Assembly: GCF_008831285.2 (NCBI RefSeq)
Contig: NW_022205155.1
Span: forward strand, 1-15,000
Length of the DNA stretch: 15,000 nucleotides
Reading direction: 5' to 3'
Source: Nymphaea colorata
Taxonomy: Eukaryota > Streptophyta > Magnoliopsida > Nymphaeales > Nymphaeaceae
The translations under genes and the position numbers were made by a program. The notes under the pieces are model-generated. The model made no database searches. It saw only the letters and a program-made list of their open reading frames with translations, and had not been told where the DNA came from. Within the stretch, counting starts at the first letter, position 1. Each line of letters starts with the position of its first letter. Shown in pieces: positions 6,861 through 14,755 of the stretch.

Positions 6861-7776
6861 ATGTATCAGGTAGTACTATGGAGGCAAAGCCAAACGGTAC
6901 TATCTATGGGCCCAAAGGGAGGGGTTTGATTTTGTGGTCAGGTATGAAGTCTGACATTGCTAATTTTGTGGCTAGGTGTTTGATATGATAGAATGTTAAG
7001 GTGGAACATCAAAGGCCATTTGGGTTATTACAACATCTTGAAATTTCACAATTGAAATGGGACAATACCACCATGGGTTTTATAATGGGACTATTGAGAA
7101 CTAAGAGACAACATGTTGCCATCTCCGTGATGGACAAGTTGACTAAGTCAGCTCCTTTTCTACCAATCAGCAAGTCTCAGTTTGCACATGCATTGGCTAA
7201 CTTATATATTGGTGAGATAGTCAGATTGCAAGGAGTATCATGTAGTATTGTATCAGACTGAGATCCATTATTTACTTCATAAATTTGGAGGTCCCTACAA
7301 CATGAATGTTCCATCCTCGAACCGGTGGGCATATAGAGAGAACGATTTTGACTCTTGAAGATATGCTTCGAGTTTGTTCTTTGGCATGGATAGGAGATTG
7401 GGATCGACATGTTAAGTTGGCAGAGTTTGCATATAATACTAGTTACCACTCAAGCATTGGGATGGCACCCTACAAAATTGTGTACAGTAGACCATGTCAT
7501 TCGCCGATATACTAGGATGATATTAGAGACAAGTAGACAGAGACCCTTTAGTTTTACAACATTATTTTGAAGAGGTGTGCATAATCAAAGAGAAGCTTAT
7601 TAAGGCATAGAGTTGTCAGAACCAGTTTGTTGATGCAAACCTTTGACATTTGAGGTAAAAATTCTGTTTTCTTAAAAGTTTCTATAAGAAATGGCGTTTT
7701 TTAGATTTGGAAATAAGGGCAGGCTCAGTCCATAGTATATTGGGCCTTTCAAGTTTTTAGAAAGGATAGGTGAGAT
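6861..7776 (+). pseudogene. Chromovirus (Ty3/gypsy) integrase remnant, inactivated
   Basis: Order of motifs on the plus strand: GSTM-like pre-integrase piece near 6868, WSGMKSDIANFVARC (zinc-finger region, 6934-6978), KVEHQRPFGLLQ, WDNTTMGF, DKLTKSAPFLPIS, GVSCSIVSD (to about 7258), then in another frame GGHIERTILTLEDMLR and EFAYNTSYHSSIGMAPY, and finally RFGNKGRLSP with YIGPFKFLERIGE (GPY/F module, to about 7776). Two adjacent stops (TGATAG, 6986-6991) replace the next zinc-ligand Cys and the following residue. Further stops occur at 7259, 7280 and 7513. A roughly 30-base deletion near 7296-7306 shifts frame. The first catalytic Asp of the D,D-35-E set, normally in MDF, is Gly here (MGF); the second Asp and the Glu remain. 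It is a clear pseudogene, and the polyprotein N-terminal part (gag to RT) is absent. Confidence 0.82.
6901..6933. repeat. 33-bp perfect inverted repeat, left copy
   Basis: Starts TATCTATGGGCCCAAAGGG and is the exact reverse complement of 8033-8065. It lies inside the pre-integrase region, where it makes the spacing between GSTM and WSGMK longer than usual, so it may be an inserted piece. Confidence 0.9.
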
Positions 7777-7780
7777 CCCA

Positions 7781-8004
7781 ATTCACACTAAGTCTTCATA
7801 TGTTTATGCTTGGACTCTCCTTCTGCCTCTATAGAATTAGTTTGAATAGCTTAGTTTGAACTGAAGTAAAAAAAAAAACATACATCGATTATCAGTAAAT
7901 AGATGCCATACCTCAATGTAGGGAAAAAACTTCACCACCCCACATGATACTATAAAACTGTACCACTTTGGTAGCCCTATACAACTTTGTCGAGCTTTCA
8001 ACTC
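7781..8004. repeat. About 224-bp direct duplication, copy 1, probably LTR-derived
   Basis: Starts ATTCACACTAAGTCTTCATA and aligns along its length with 8081-8302, offset 300 bp at the start, with scattered substitutions and small indels. It begins immediately after the integrase GPY/F remnant. The short minus-strand frame at 7837-8022 has no recognisable product. Confidence 0.85.
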
Positions 8005-8032
8005 TCCTGATCTGGCACCCACAATCTACCCT

Positions 8033-8065
8033 AAAATCAAACCCCTCCCTTTGGGCCCATAGATA
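8033..8065. repeat. 33-bp perfect inverted repeat, right copy
   Basis: Exact reverse complement of 6901-6933. It sits between the two copies of the 224-bp duplication. The similarity ends abruptly on the outer side and decays quickly on the inner side. Confidence 0.9.
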
Positions 8066-8080
8066 AAGCCTATTTTCCCG

Positions 8081-8302
8081 ATTCACACTAAGTCTTCATA
8101 TATTTATACTCTAGACTCTCCTTCTGCATCTATAGAATTAGTTCGAATAATTTAGTTTGAGCTGAAGTAAAAAAAACCATACATTGATTTTCAGTAAATA
8201 GATGTCATACCTCGATGTAGGGAAAAAACTTCACCACCCCACATGCTACTATAAAACTGTACCACTTTGGTAGTCCTATACAACTTTGTCGAGCTTCAAC
8301 TC
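8081..8302. repeat. About 222-bp direct duplication, copy 2, probably LTR-derived
   Basis: Second copy of 7781-8004. On the minus strand it contains TATAAATA (8101-8108), which is destroyed in copy 1. That suggests copy 2 is nearer the original and that the segment is promoter-bearing LTR sequence on the minus strand. Confidence 0.8.
8101..8108 (-). promoter_or_regulatory. Candidate TATA box of LTR-like segment
   Basis: Reads TATAAATA on the minus strand within GAGTATAAATATATG. It fits an LTR promoter pointing left, the same orientation as the minus-strand polyprotein tail. No independent evidence of transcription. Confidence 0.3.
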
Positions 8303-8799
8303 ATTTCATCTCATAAATTTCCACTAGAAAAAGTTGTTTGTGTGTCATACCCTTCATGCACTAAACGAAATAAAGTTTATGCCCACCTAGTATTCTAGAT
8401 CAATGATTTAGAGGGATTACTACGCTTGCCCTATGCCCATCTCTCAACATTCTTTTTGCAATGTAGTTTATGTTTTGCTCGGATCAACTCAAATTTTTAT
8501 TCCCAGATGGATTTTGGTAGATCACTACATTCATTGGGCCATCAGAGTTAGTGACATTTCCTAAACATTGATTCCCTCAATTTCATTGAATAGATCATCA
8601 CAGTTTATATTATGGTCCAGTTGAGATTTCCATTGTTCCATTGCTATAAAATTAATTAGAAAATGTTTATTCCTTAGAAAAGAAATTGAGATCACATTGA
8701 CATCTTCTCAACCAAAATACAAAATGTGATCGCTTAGCAAAGACCTTTTAACAAATGATGTAACTGACTTTTAAAATGTGATGTTTTATGCATGTTCCT
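8303..8799. other. AT-rich spacer, no gene seen
   Basis: No frame, RNA gene or clear repeat. It may be further LTR or internal sequence of the chromovirus remnant, but nothing recognisable is left. Confidence 0.4.
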
Positions 8800-9715
8800 T
8801 GCAAGCTAAAACATGAATGTACATATGTACCAAAGAGCGAAATTTTTGTGCATGAGTACTTGTGGATATCAAAGCATAAGATTGTATACCGATGTGTGAC
8901 TTGTGTGTGATGAAATATGAAATTTCCATGAAGCCTAAAATCATCTATTGAGGTACGAAAATGTGTGCCGAAGCATAAAATCATGTGCTAAAGCCCATGA
9001 ACCACGAAATCATGCACTTAAGCATAAATACTTGTAAAAGCTTGCATGCACCGAAGTGTGAAATCATGTGCTACATGCACAAAATTGTGCGTTGAAGCAA
9101 AAATCATGTTGAGGTATGAAAATTTGTGCCAAAATGTGAAATCATGTGTTGAAGCTTGAAAAGGGGCATGAAACCATGAAATCATGTACCAAAGCATGAA
9201 ATATGAAAACTTGTGTGTGTCAAAGTGTGAAATCATGTACCAAAGGCATGAAATTTTACATTGAAGTGTGAAGTCTAAAAAGTTAAAAACTTGTATTTGT
9301 CGAAACACACAATCATGTGTTAATGTACAAAAATATGTGTCAGAGAGCCAAATCATGTGTCAAAGCACCTTGCGAAAGCATGAAATAATGTACTAAGGTA
9401 TGAAATTTGAAACTTGTATGTGCTGATGTACAAATTGGTGTGCCAGAGGCATGAATTTAGAGACTTGTAAACTTGTGTGCATCAAAGTGCAAAATCATGT
9501 GTCAAATGCACAAAATTTTGAAAACTTGTATGCACCAAAACATGAAATTGTGTGTCAAAGGCATGGAATTTTGGAAACTTGTAAACTTTTGTGTGTCAAA
9601 GCACAAAATTATATGCCAAAGACACAAAGTTTGAAAATTACTTGTGTGTGCTGGAAGGCAAAATTGTGTGTCGAAGGCACAAATATTGAGAACTTGTCAA
9701 ATTGCTTAGCAGAAT
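8800..9715. repeat. Diverged minisatellite, units of about 51-61 bp
   Basis: The words GGCATGAAATTTTGAAAACTTG, AAATCATGTG and GTGTCAAAG recur throughout. In the best-preserved right half, GGCATGAATTT-like starts fall at about 9449, 9509, 9559, 9620 and 9676, giving units of 51-61 bp. The length difference tracks presence or absence of a second AAACTTGT. To the left the units are shorter and blurred. Edges are approximate. The frames at 8748-8984 and 9018-9356 (minus) and 9451-9720 (plus) are open only because of the repeat. Confidence 0.75.
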
Positions 9716-10145
9716 ATTGATGTTTTTTTCCTATTGAAGCCCTTTGAAATTCTTGAAAATTTTGTTATATTTTGAACAAAACTTTGAAAATTTCCTTTCA
9801 TAAGACTTTATGGTCATCCTTCTCTATTAAAGTGCAGCATATGTCAACTTTGAAAAAAAGGATGCCACAGTATAAAAGGCAGCAAAGGAAGTGCATGAAT
9901 CAAACAGAGAATAAAGACTAGTCTAGCCATCAAAGAAATTGAGATGTTAAATGGAAAATCGACTTTATTTTAAAAAAAATTGAGGAAGGGAACACCACTC
10001 CTACATTTCAAGGAAGAGAATAAAAACAAAGCAGTAATAAGTTCAACTTAGGCCCCTGCATTCTTCTCATGATTGAAGAATGGATTCTTGAGGATCTTAG
10101 GTTCCTACTCCACTAAATGTTGTGTTTCAATGAGATGCAATCTTC
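9716..10145. other. Spacer with isolated TATA-like motif, no gene seen
   Basis: AT-rich. CAGTATAAAAGGCAGC at 9868-9883 is a textbook-looking TATA box on the plus strand, but no frame or known LTR follows it before the copia LTR on the other strand. Confidence 0.4.
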
Positions 10146-10150
10146 ATTAC
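10146..10150. repeat. Presumed 5-bp target duplication at copia 3' end
   Basis: ATTAC abuts the outer LTR end. Copia elements make 5-bp duplications, but the partner copy lies outside the window, so this cannot be confirmed here. Confidence 0.35.
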
Positions 10151-10387
10151 TGTAGAAACAAAATGTGCACGAGAGTAGAAGAAAGCACACAGATGTAACG
10201 TGGAAAACCCTCGACTCGAGGGAAGAAAAACCACGGGTGAGGAGGTCTGGTGCCCACTAGCCTCCAGACACTCTCTCTCTTCAACACTTCATTAACACAA
10301 AGATTAGGGTTTACAGAATATAAGTAGTCTAATTAGGACAAACCGGATCGGGTACGGATCCGGACCGAACAACAAAACCCGTCAACA
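10151..10387 (-). repeat. Copia 3' LTR, about 237 bp
   Basis: On the minus strand it begins TGTTGACGGG right after the polypurine tract and ends TTTCTACA, giving TG..CA ends. Inside are a TATA-like CTTATATTC (10316-10325), an AGGGTTT-type stretch, and the 15-bp hairpin at 10208-10222 near the end. The left boundary rests only on the terminal CA and a plausible length. Confidence 0.68.
10208..10222. repeat. Perfect 7-bp-arm hairpin in LTR
   Basis: CCCTCGACTCGAGGG has seven-base arms about one central base. It lies in the presumed R/U5 part of the LTR, upstream of CCACGGG-like sequence, where short hairpins linked to RNA 3' end formation are often found in copia LTRs. Confidence 0.6.
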
Positions 10388-11258
10388 CTCCCCCTCAAGT
10401 TGGGCATACATATCAAACATGCCCAACTTGGATACATTTCTCTCAAATAGAGTTACACTTAAGGCCTTGGTTAGGACATCAGCAGTTTGGTCTTCAGACT
10501 TCATGTAAGGTAGCGTTAATTCCTTAGCATCAATTCTTTCTCTGATGAAGTGAGGTCATCTCCACATGCTTTGTTCGATCATGAAGAACGGGTTGTTAGC
10601 CAAGTTAATTGCAGACTTTTATCACAATACATCCTCATAGGCCCTTCAATCTCTATTCCAATATCTGTCAGTAAGATCTTCAGCCATAACAATTCTGATA
10701 CCCCAGTAGCCACACCCTATATTCAGCCTCTGCACTCGAGCGGGAACACACATCTTGTCTCTTGCTTCTCCAAGCAACCAAATTTCCCCCAAGTAGACGC
10801 AGTACCTGAAGTAGATCTTCTGGTGTCAATACAGCCTGCCCAGTCTGCATCAGAATACCCTTCAACTTCAATAGATCTTTGTTGCACATATAGAAGTCCC
10901 TTTCGGGATTCTTCTTCAAGTAGCACAAAATTCTATCTACAGCCTTCAAGTGCATATCTGTAGGTGCATGCATGAACTGGCTCATCACATTTACAGCAAA
11001 TGTGATATCAGGTCTAGTCAGAGTGAGATAATCAGTTTGCCAACTAGACGTTGATATCTCCCTTTAGCTTCTTCACCAACAGTTCTCCATCTTTGCTACC
11101 AAGTTTATGCCCAGCATCTATAGGAGTAGAGGCTGGTCTGCACCCAGTTTTCCTGTCTCCTTAGTAGATCCAGGGTATACTTCCTTTGACTAAGTACAAG
11201 AGTTGTACCTGATCTAGCAATTTCAATACCCAAGAAATACTTCAGCTTACCAAGATCT
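10382..11258 (-). pseudogene. Copia RT C-terminal part and RNase H, frameshifted
   Basis: Recognisable pieces in successive frames: [11 protein letters not shown] (RT end), VMSQFMHAPTDMHLKAVDRIL near 10925-10990, GYSDADWAGCIDTRRSTSG (RNase H start, about 10817-10860) with its acidic residues, SSAEAEY near 10730, KSAINLANN near 10600, ADVLTKAL near 10470, and the end KLGMFDMYAQLEGEC with TGA at 10382-10384. RNase H would remove RNA from the RNA-DNA hybrid during reverse transcription. Several single-base frame changes separate the pieces, so no active enzyme can be made from this copy as sequenced. The final Cys and stop codons overlap the LTR start TGTTGA. Confidence 0.82.
10388..10399 (-). 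promoter_or_regulatory. Polypurine tract of copia element
   Basis: Reads CTTGAGGGGGAG on the minus strand, directly before the TG of the LTR; it primes plus-strand DNA synthesis in this class of element. It is also coding: it encodes the last residues (LEGE) of the polyprotein, whose stop lies inside the LTR. Confidence 0.75.
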
Positions 11259-11546
11259 TTAGATCAATTCAGTAGATAGTAAACCCTTTAATCTTGCTAT
11301 CTCTTCCTTATCATCACCTGTAACAATCATATCATCAACATAAACCAATAGTAGAGTAACTTTACTCTCTCTTCTCTTTACAAACAGGGTATGATCTCTA
11401 TTTCCTTGTTTGTAGCCATGTTTCTTCATAACAAGTCTGAGCCGTTCAAACCATGCTCGGGGAGACTGTTTCAGCTCATACAAAGCTTTCTTCAATTTAC
11501 AGCATTTTCCAGGCTTCTTAAAACCTGGTGGCATGCACATGTACAC
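11259..11546 (-). pseudogene. Copia reverse transcriptase core with YVDD
   Basis: A 95-codon open piece of the RT: MPPGFKKPGK, KLKKALYELKQSPRAWFERL and LLLVYVDDMIVTGDD. The YVDD catalytic motif (residues 69-72 of this piece; codons around 11331-11342) is intact. The true frame extends further upstream, so the first Met is not a start. It ends at a frame change just after LLSTE. The palm domain is split among at least three frames here, so it is inactive as sequenced. Confidence 0.88.
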
Positions 11547-12392
11547 TTCCTCTTCGAGATCTCCATTGAGAAAGGATTTTTACATCAAGTTGGCACATCT
11601 CCCAACCCTTCAGCACCGCCAATGAAATAATAACTCTAACAGTCTTCATCTTGCAACGGAGCAAACGTCTCTAAGTAGTCGATCCCATATTTCTGACTGA
11701 ACCCCTTGGCCACCAATCGTGCTTTGTACCTCTCAATGCTCCATCTGGTTTGTACTTAACAGTGTAGACCCACTTCGAACCAACCAAGTGGGCTGCTTCA
11801 GGAATATCAACCACCTCCCATGTCTGATTTCTGTTTAAAGCTTCCATCTCTTCTTTCATTGCATGAGACCACTTAGTGTCACCCTGAGCCTCTGTAGCAT
11901 TCCTGGGAATCACAACCACAACCAAGGAGGATACAAAACATTTATAGTCAGTGCTCAATCTAGAGTAAGATACGAAGTTACCAATAGGGTGCTGGGTACA
12001 TGACCTGACCCCTTTCTCAAGGCAATAGAAAGATCCCTTCTTTTCCATTGAATTTCTTCCAACATCTTGCTTCTGAACACGACTTGGATCATCCAAGGAA
12101 GAAGTAGGATTGGGATTCGGTGTAACCTCTCATCATCAATCACCTTGTCAGTACACGCTCTTCTCCTGGAATACACCTGTCCAAACATACGATTACCCTC
12201 TTGTTCTGTCACCATAGGATGCTCTCCCTCCTTCTCCTGTTCATGTACATCAGTAGTCGTCCCCTCTTCATCTTTGCCAAACACCCTCTTCATCTTTGCC
12301 AAGCACCTTGGCAACAGGATTCTCTTCACGCCTGTAATCCATAAAGTCTGTAAACTGAATTTCCTGTGTGGGAGAATACTCTTCCTTAGACA
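11547..12392 (-). pseudogene. Copia linker and RT N-terminal region, frameshifted
   Basis: Two overlapping open pieces (11955-12329 and 11671-12096) cover the poorly conserved integrase-RT linker (GKDEEGTTTDVHEQEKEGE, VYSRRRA) and the RT beginning: [48 protein letters not shown]. After PDGA the frame shifts; KARLVAKGF and [11 protein letters not shown] follow in another frame (11645-11735). A further change occurs near the position of the first RT catalytic Asp (CQLDV, about 11595). Frame changes near 12122, 11740, 11645 and 11580 are all single-base type. Confidence 0.85.
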
Positions 12393-13673
12393 TTAATTCT
12401 CCCCCTGAAGAGAATTCTCACCAAAATAGGAGACATGTTCCAAGAATGTGACATCTTTGGTAATGTGAAGACGACCAGTGGTGGGATCTAGACATTTATA
12501 ACCTTTTTGAGTGGAAGAATACCCAAGAAAGATGCCCTTAATAGATTTGGGATCAAGTTTTTTCACATTGGGGCTGTGGTTATGTATGAAGCACACACAT
12601 CCAAAGACTCGAGGAGGAAGGTGAAAAGGTTGACTACTCCTTGAAAGCATAGAGTAGGGAGTACGACCCTTTAGCACACGACTAGGCATGCGATTAATCA
12701 GGTAGACACTAGTAAGGATTGCATCACCCCAGTAGTATTTTGGGAGATTTCTTTGGAACAATATGGCTCGGGTGACATTGAGCAACTGACGATTTTTCCT
12801 CTCAGCAACCCCATTTTGAGGGGGGGTATAACTACAGGATGTCTCATGAACAATCCCCCTCTTTCGAAAGAATTCTTCAACAGTGAGACACATATATTCA
12901 CGAGCATTATCAGACCGAAAAGTCTTGACAGAATTTCCATACTGGTTTTCCACTAGGAGGATGAAAGTTTCAATAATGTGAGGCACCTCACTACGATCTT
13001 TCAACAAATACACAAAGGTACACCTTGAATAATCATCTATAAAAGTTATAAAGTATTGAAAACCACCACGAGAATGAATGCCCGAAGGCCCCCACACATC
13101 AGAATGAACCAAGGAGAAAGCTTTATTAGAACAACTATTTGAAATTGGATAAGAAGCTCTAACATGCTTCGCAAACTGACACACATCACATGATAACATG
13201 AAAATGTTTAAACTAGAACATAGTTCAGGGAACAAATGTTTCAAAATCCCAAATGGGAGATGACCAAGGCGTTCATGCCAAAACAAAAATAACTGACGAC
13301 ACTCTTCCTCCTTCTTCTCTGTCCTGCTGACTGCTGACATAAGAGTTGTGACAACGCGTATAGGAAGCCGATACAGCCCATCAGACACCAAACCAATCCC
13401 AATCCTCTTCCCTGTCACCAAGTCCTGCAAAACACAATGTTTTTCAGACAATATAATCTCACACTTCAGTTCCTTGGTAATCTTACTAACAGATAACAAA
13501 TTTAAGGGAAGATGGGGAACATGTAAGGCATCATGAACTAAAAAATTATTTAACAAGGAGACTCCCTTTCCCTGCCACAGAATGACAGAAGTAAAGGAAC
13601 CATCGGCAAGGGACACACGTTCCTTTCCCGAGGATAGCTTGTAGTCATGGAAAAGCTTGGGGTTGCCAGTCAT
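12393..13673 (-). CDS. Copia protease C-terminal part and integrase, intact open frame
   Basis: A 426-codon frame. Residues 1-100 are the protease after its active site and the spacer. HERLGH (133-138) with CDVC (162-165) is the HHCC zinc-binding domain. The rve-type integrase core follows with D192 (SDVWGP), D255 (RSDNAREY) and E291 (GVAERKNR), an exact D-x35-E spacing. WGDAILTSVYLINRMPSR and GCVCF come next, then GYSSTQKGYKC. Integrase joins element cDNA to host DNA. There is no true start: the first Met lies just after a frameshift that cuts through the protease active site. The frame ends near a run of five G (12401-12405 on the plus strand, as C), another single-base break. All integrase catalytic residues are present. 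Confidence 0.92.
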   Translation of the reverse strand: MTGNPKLFHDYKLSSGKERVSLADGSFTSVILWQGKGVSLLNNFLVHDALHVPHLPLNLLSVSKITKELKCEIILSEKHCVLQDLVTGKRIGIGLVSDGLYRLPIRVVTTLMSAVSRTEKKEEECRQLFLFWHERLGHLPFGILKHLFPELCSSLNIFMLSCDVCQFAKHVRASYPISNSCSNKAFSLVHSDVWGPSGIHSRGGFQYFITFIDDYSRCTFVYLLKDRSEVPHIIETFILLVENQYGNSVKTFRSDNAREYMCLTVEEFFRKRGIVHETSCSYTPPQNGVAERKNRQLLNVTRAILFQRNLPKYYWGDAILTSVYLINRMPSRVLKGRTPYSMLSRSSQPFHLPPRVFGCVCFIHNHSPNVKKLDPKSIKGIFLGYSSTQKGYKCLDPTTGRLHITKDVTFLEHVSYFGENSLQGEN

Positions 13674-14755
13674 GTGATGAGTGGCACGCTGTCAACAATC
13701 CATTCACCCATATAAGAAGTACCTTCTCCCCCTGAAACAGCCAATGCCTGATTGATCTTCACCTCATCTGGTGTATCTGCCTGACCAACATCAATCTTGC
13801 TCAAATATGCTCGTAGCTCACGAATCTGTTCTACAGAAATAGAACCTTTCCCAGCACTCAGACTTGTTGCAGACGATACAGGCTTCTTCCCACTAGAAGA
13901 CCTCCCCCTACTATCCTTCTTCTCTGGATACAGGTCCCAACAAAAATCCCTAGTATGACCAAGTTTTTTGCAATGTGTACATTTTCGGGAAGAACGAGGA
14001 GTTCCCACAGGGGCACGGCTAACATAGGCAGACTGTTCTTCCCCCTTTCGTTCACTAGAAAGCAGCCTTCTCTGTTCTTCAGCTTCAACACGGGAATAGA
14101 CATCTTCAATACTAAATGATTCGTCAGAGTTAAGAATCTGACTCCTTATATTTTCAAAGTCATCATTCAGTCCGGATAAGAAAAGGAATACCCTGTTTTC
14201 CCATTTATCAGTCATATACTGCATCTGGTCGTGAGGACACCTCCATGTAATATCAGAGTGATAGTCAAGGTCCTCCCACTTAGATTTTAACGCTGCATAA
14301 AAGTCTGCAACCGAGAGAGCACCTTGTCGCAGGGAATACACATCTTTCATAAGTTGATACACACGAACTTTCCTTTTCTTTTGGCCATACATCTGCTCCA
14401 AAATAATCCACATATCCCTTGCAGTCTTCTTACGAAGAATGAGGGGTTGGATATCTGGGGACACTGAATTGACAATCCACGTTTTTACCTGGTTGTCTTC
14501 AAGAAACCATGTATCCCAAGCCAGACTATCTGCAGCAGGTTCAACCTTTCTCCCATTCACATAGGCAATGCGTCCTCGCCCAGTAATCGCAGCAGACCAT
14601 CGGGAATAGTTCTCCTTGGTAAGTTGAATGGTGGTAACTTGAACCGGTACATGATCAGTCCGCGCAGACACAACATCAGGTAGATTAGTATTGACTGAAG
14701 AAGAAGACGAGTCAGCATGATCACCAGGTAGAAGTGGCTGCCAAAGAACACACAC
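13670..14755 (-). CDS. Copia Gag with CCHC knuckle, running into protease motif
   Basis: A 361-codon frame. Residues 41-235 are a copia-type Gag: LTKENYSRWSAAI, DTWFLEDNQVKTWIVNSVSP, TARDMWIILEQMYG and VEAEEQRRL. The zinc knuckle is C259-x2-C262-x4-H267-x4-C272. After a Ser/Lys-rich stretch comes WIVDS (352-356), where the D-S-G protease active site should follow. A missing base gives VPLIT and a stop instead, while HHMTG continues in the next frame, overlapping by 4 bp. Start: the first Met at 14755 gives an odd N-terminus; an ATG at about 14722 lies one frame off, directly before the ADSSSSS stretch, and was probably the original start, lost by a one-base deletion. Gag packages the element RNA. 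Confidence 0.9.
   Translation of the reverse strand: MCVLWQPLLPGDHADSSSSSVNTNLPDVVSARTDHVPVQVTTIQLTKENYSRWSAAITGRGRIAYVNGRKVEPAADSLAWDTWFLEDNQVKTWIVNSVSPDIQPLILRKKTARDMWIILEQMYGQKKRKVRVYQLMKDVYSLRQGALSVADFYAALKSKWEDLDYHSDITWRCPHDQMQYMTDKWENRVFLFLSGLNDDFENIRSQILNSDESFSIEDVYSRVEAEEQRRLLSSERKGEEQSAYVSRAPVGTPRSSRKCTHCKKLGHTRDFCWDLYPEKKDSRGRSSSGKKPVSSATSLSAGKGSISVEQIRELRAYLSKIDVGQADTPDEVKINQALAVSGGEGTSYMGEWIVDSVPLIT

Noticed and set aside
10550-10963. 137-codon plus-strand frame
   Set aside because: It is antisense to the copia RNase H region, whose peptides (SDADWAG, SSAEAEY) are clearly on the minus strand.
12067-12396. 109-codon plus-strand frame
   Set aside because: Antisense shadow of the copia linker region; no independent support.
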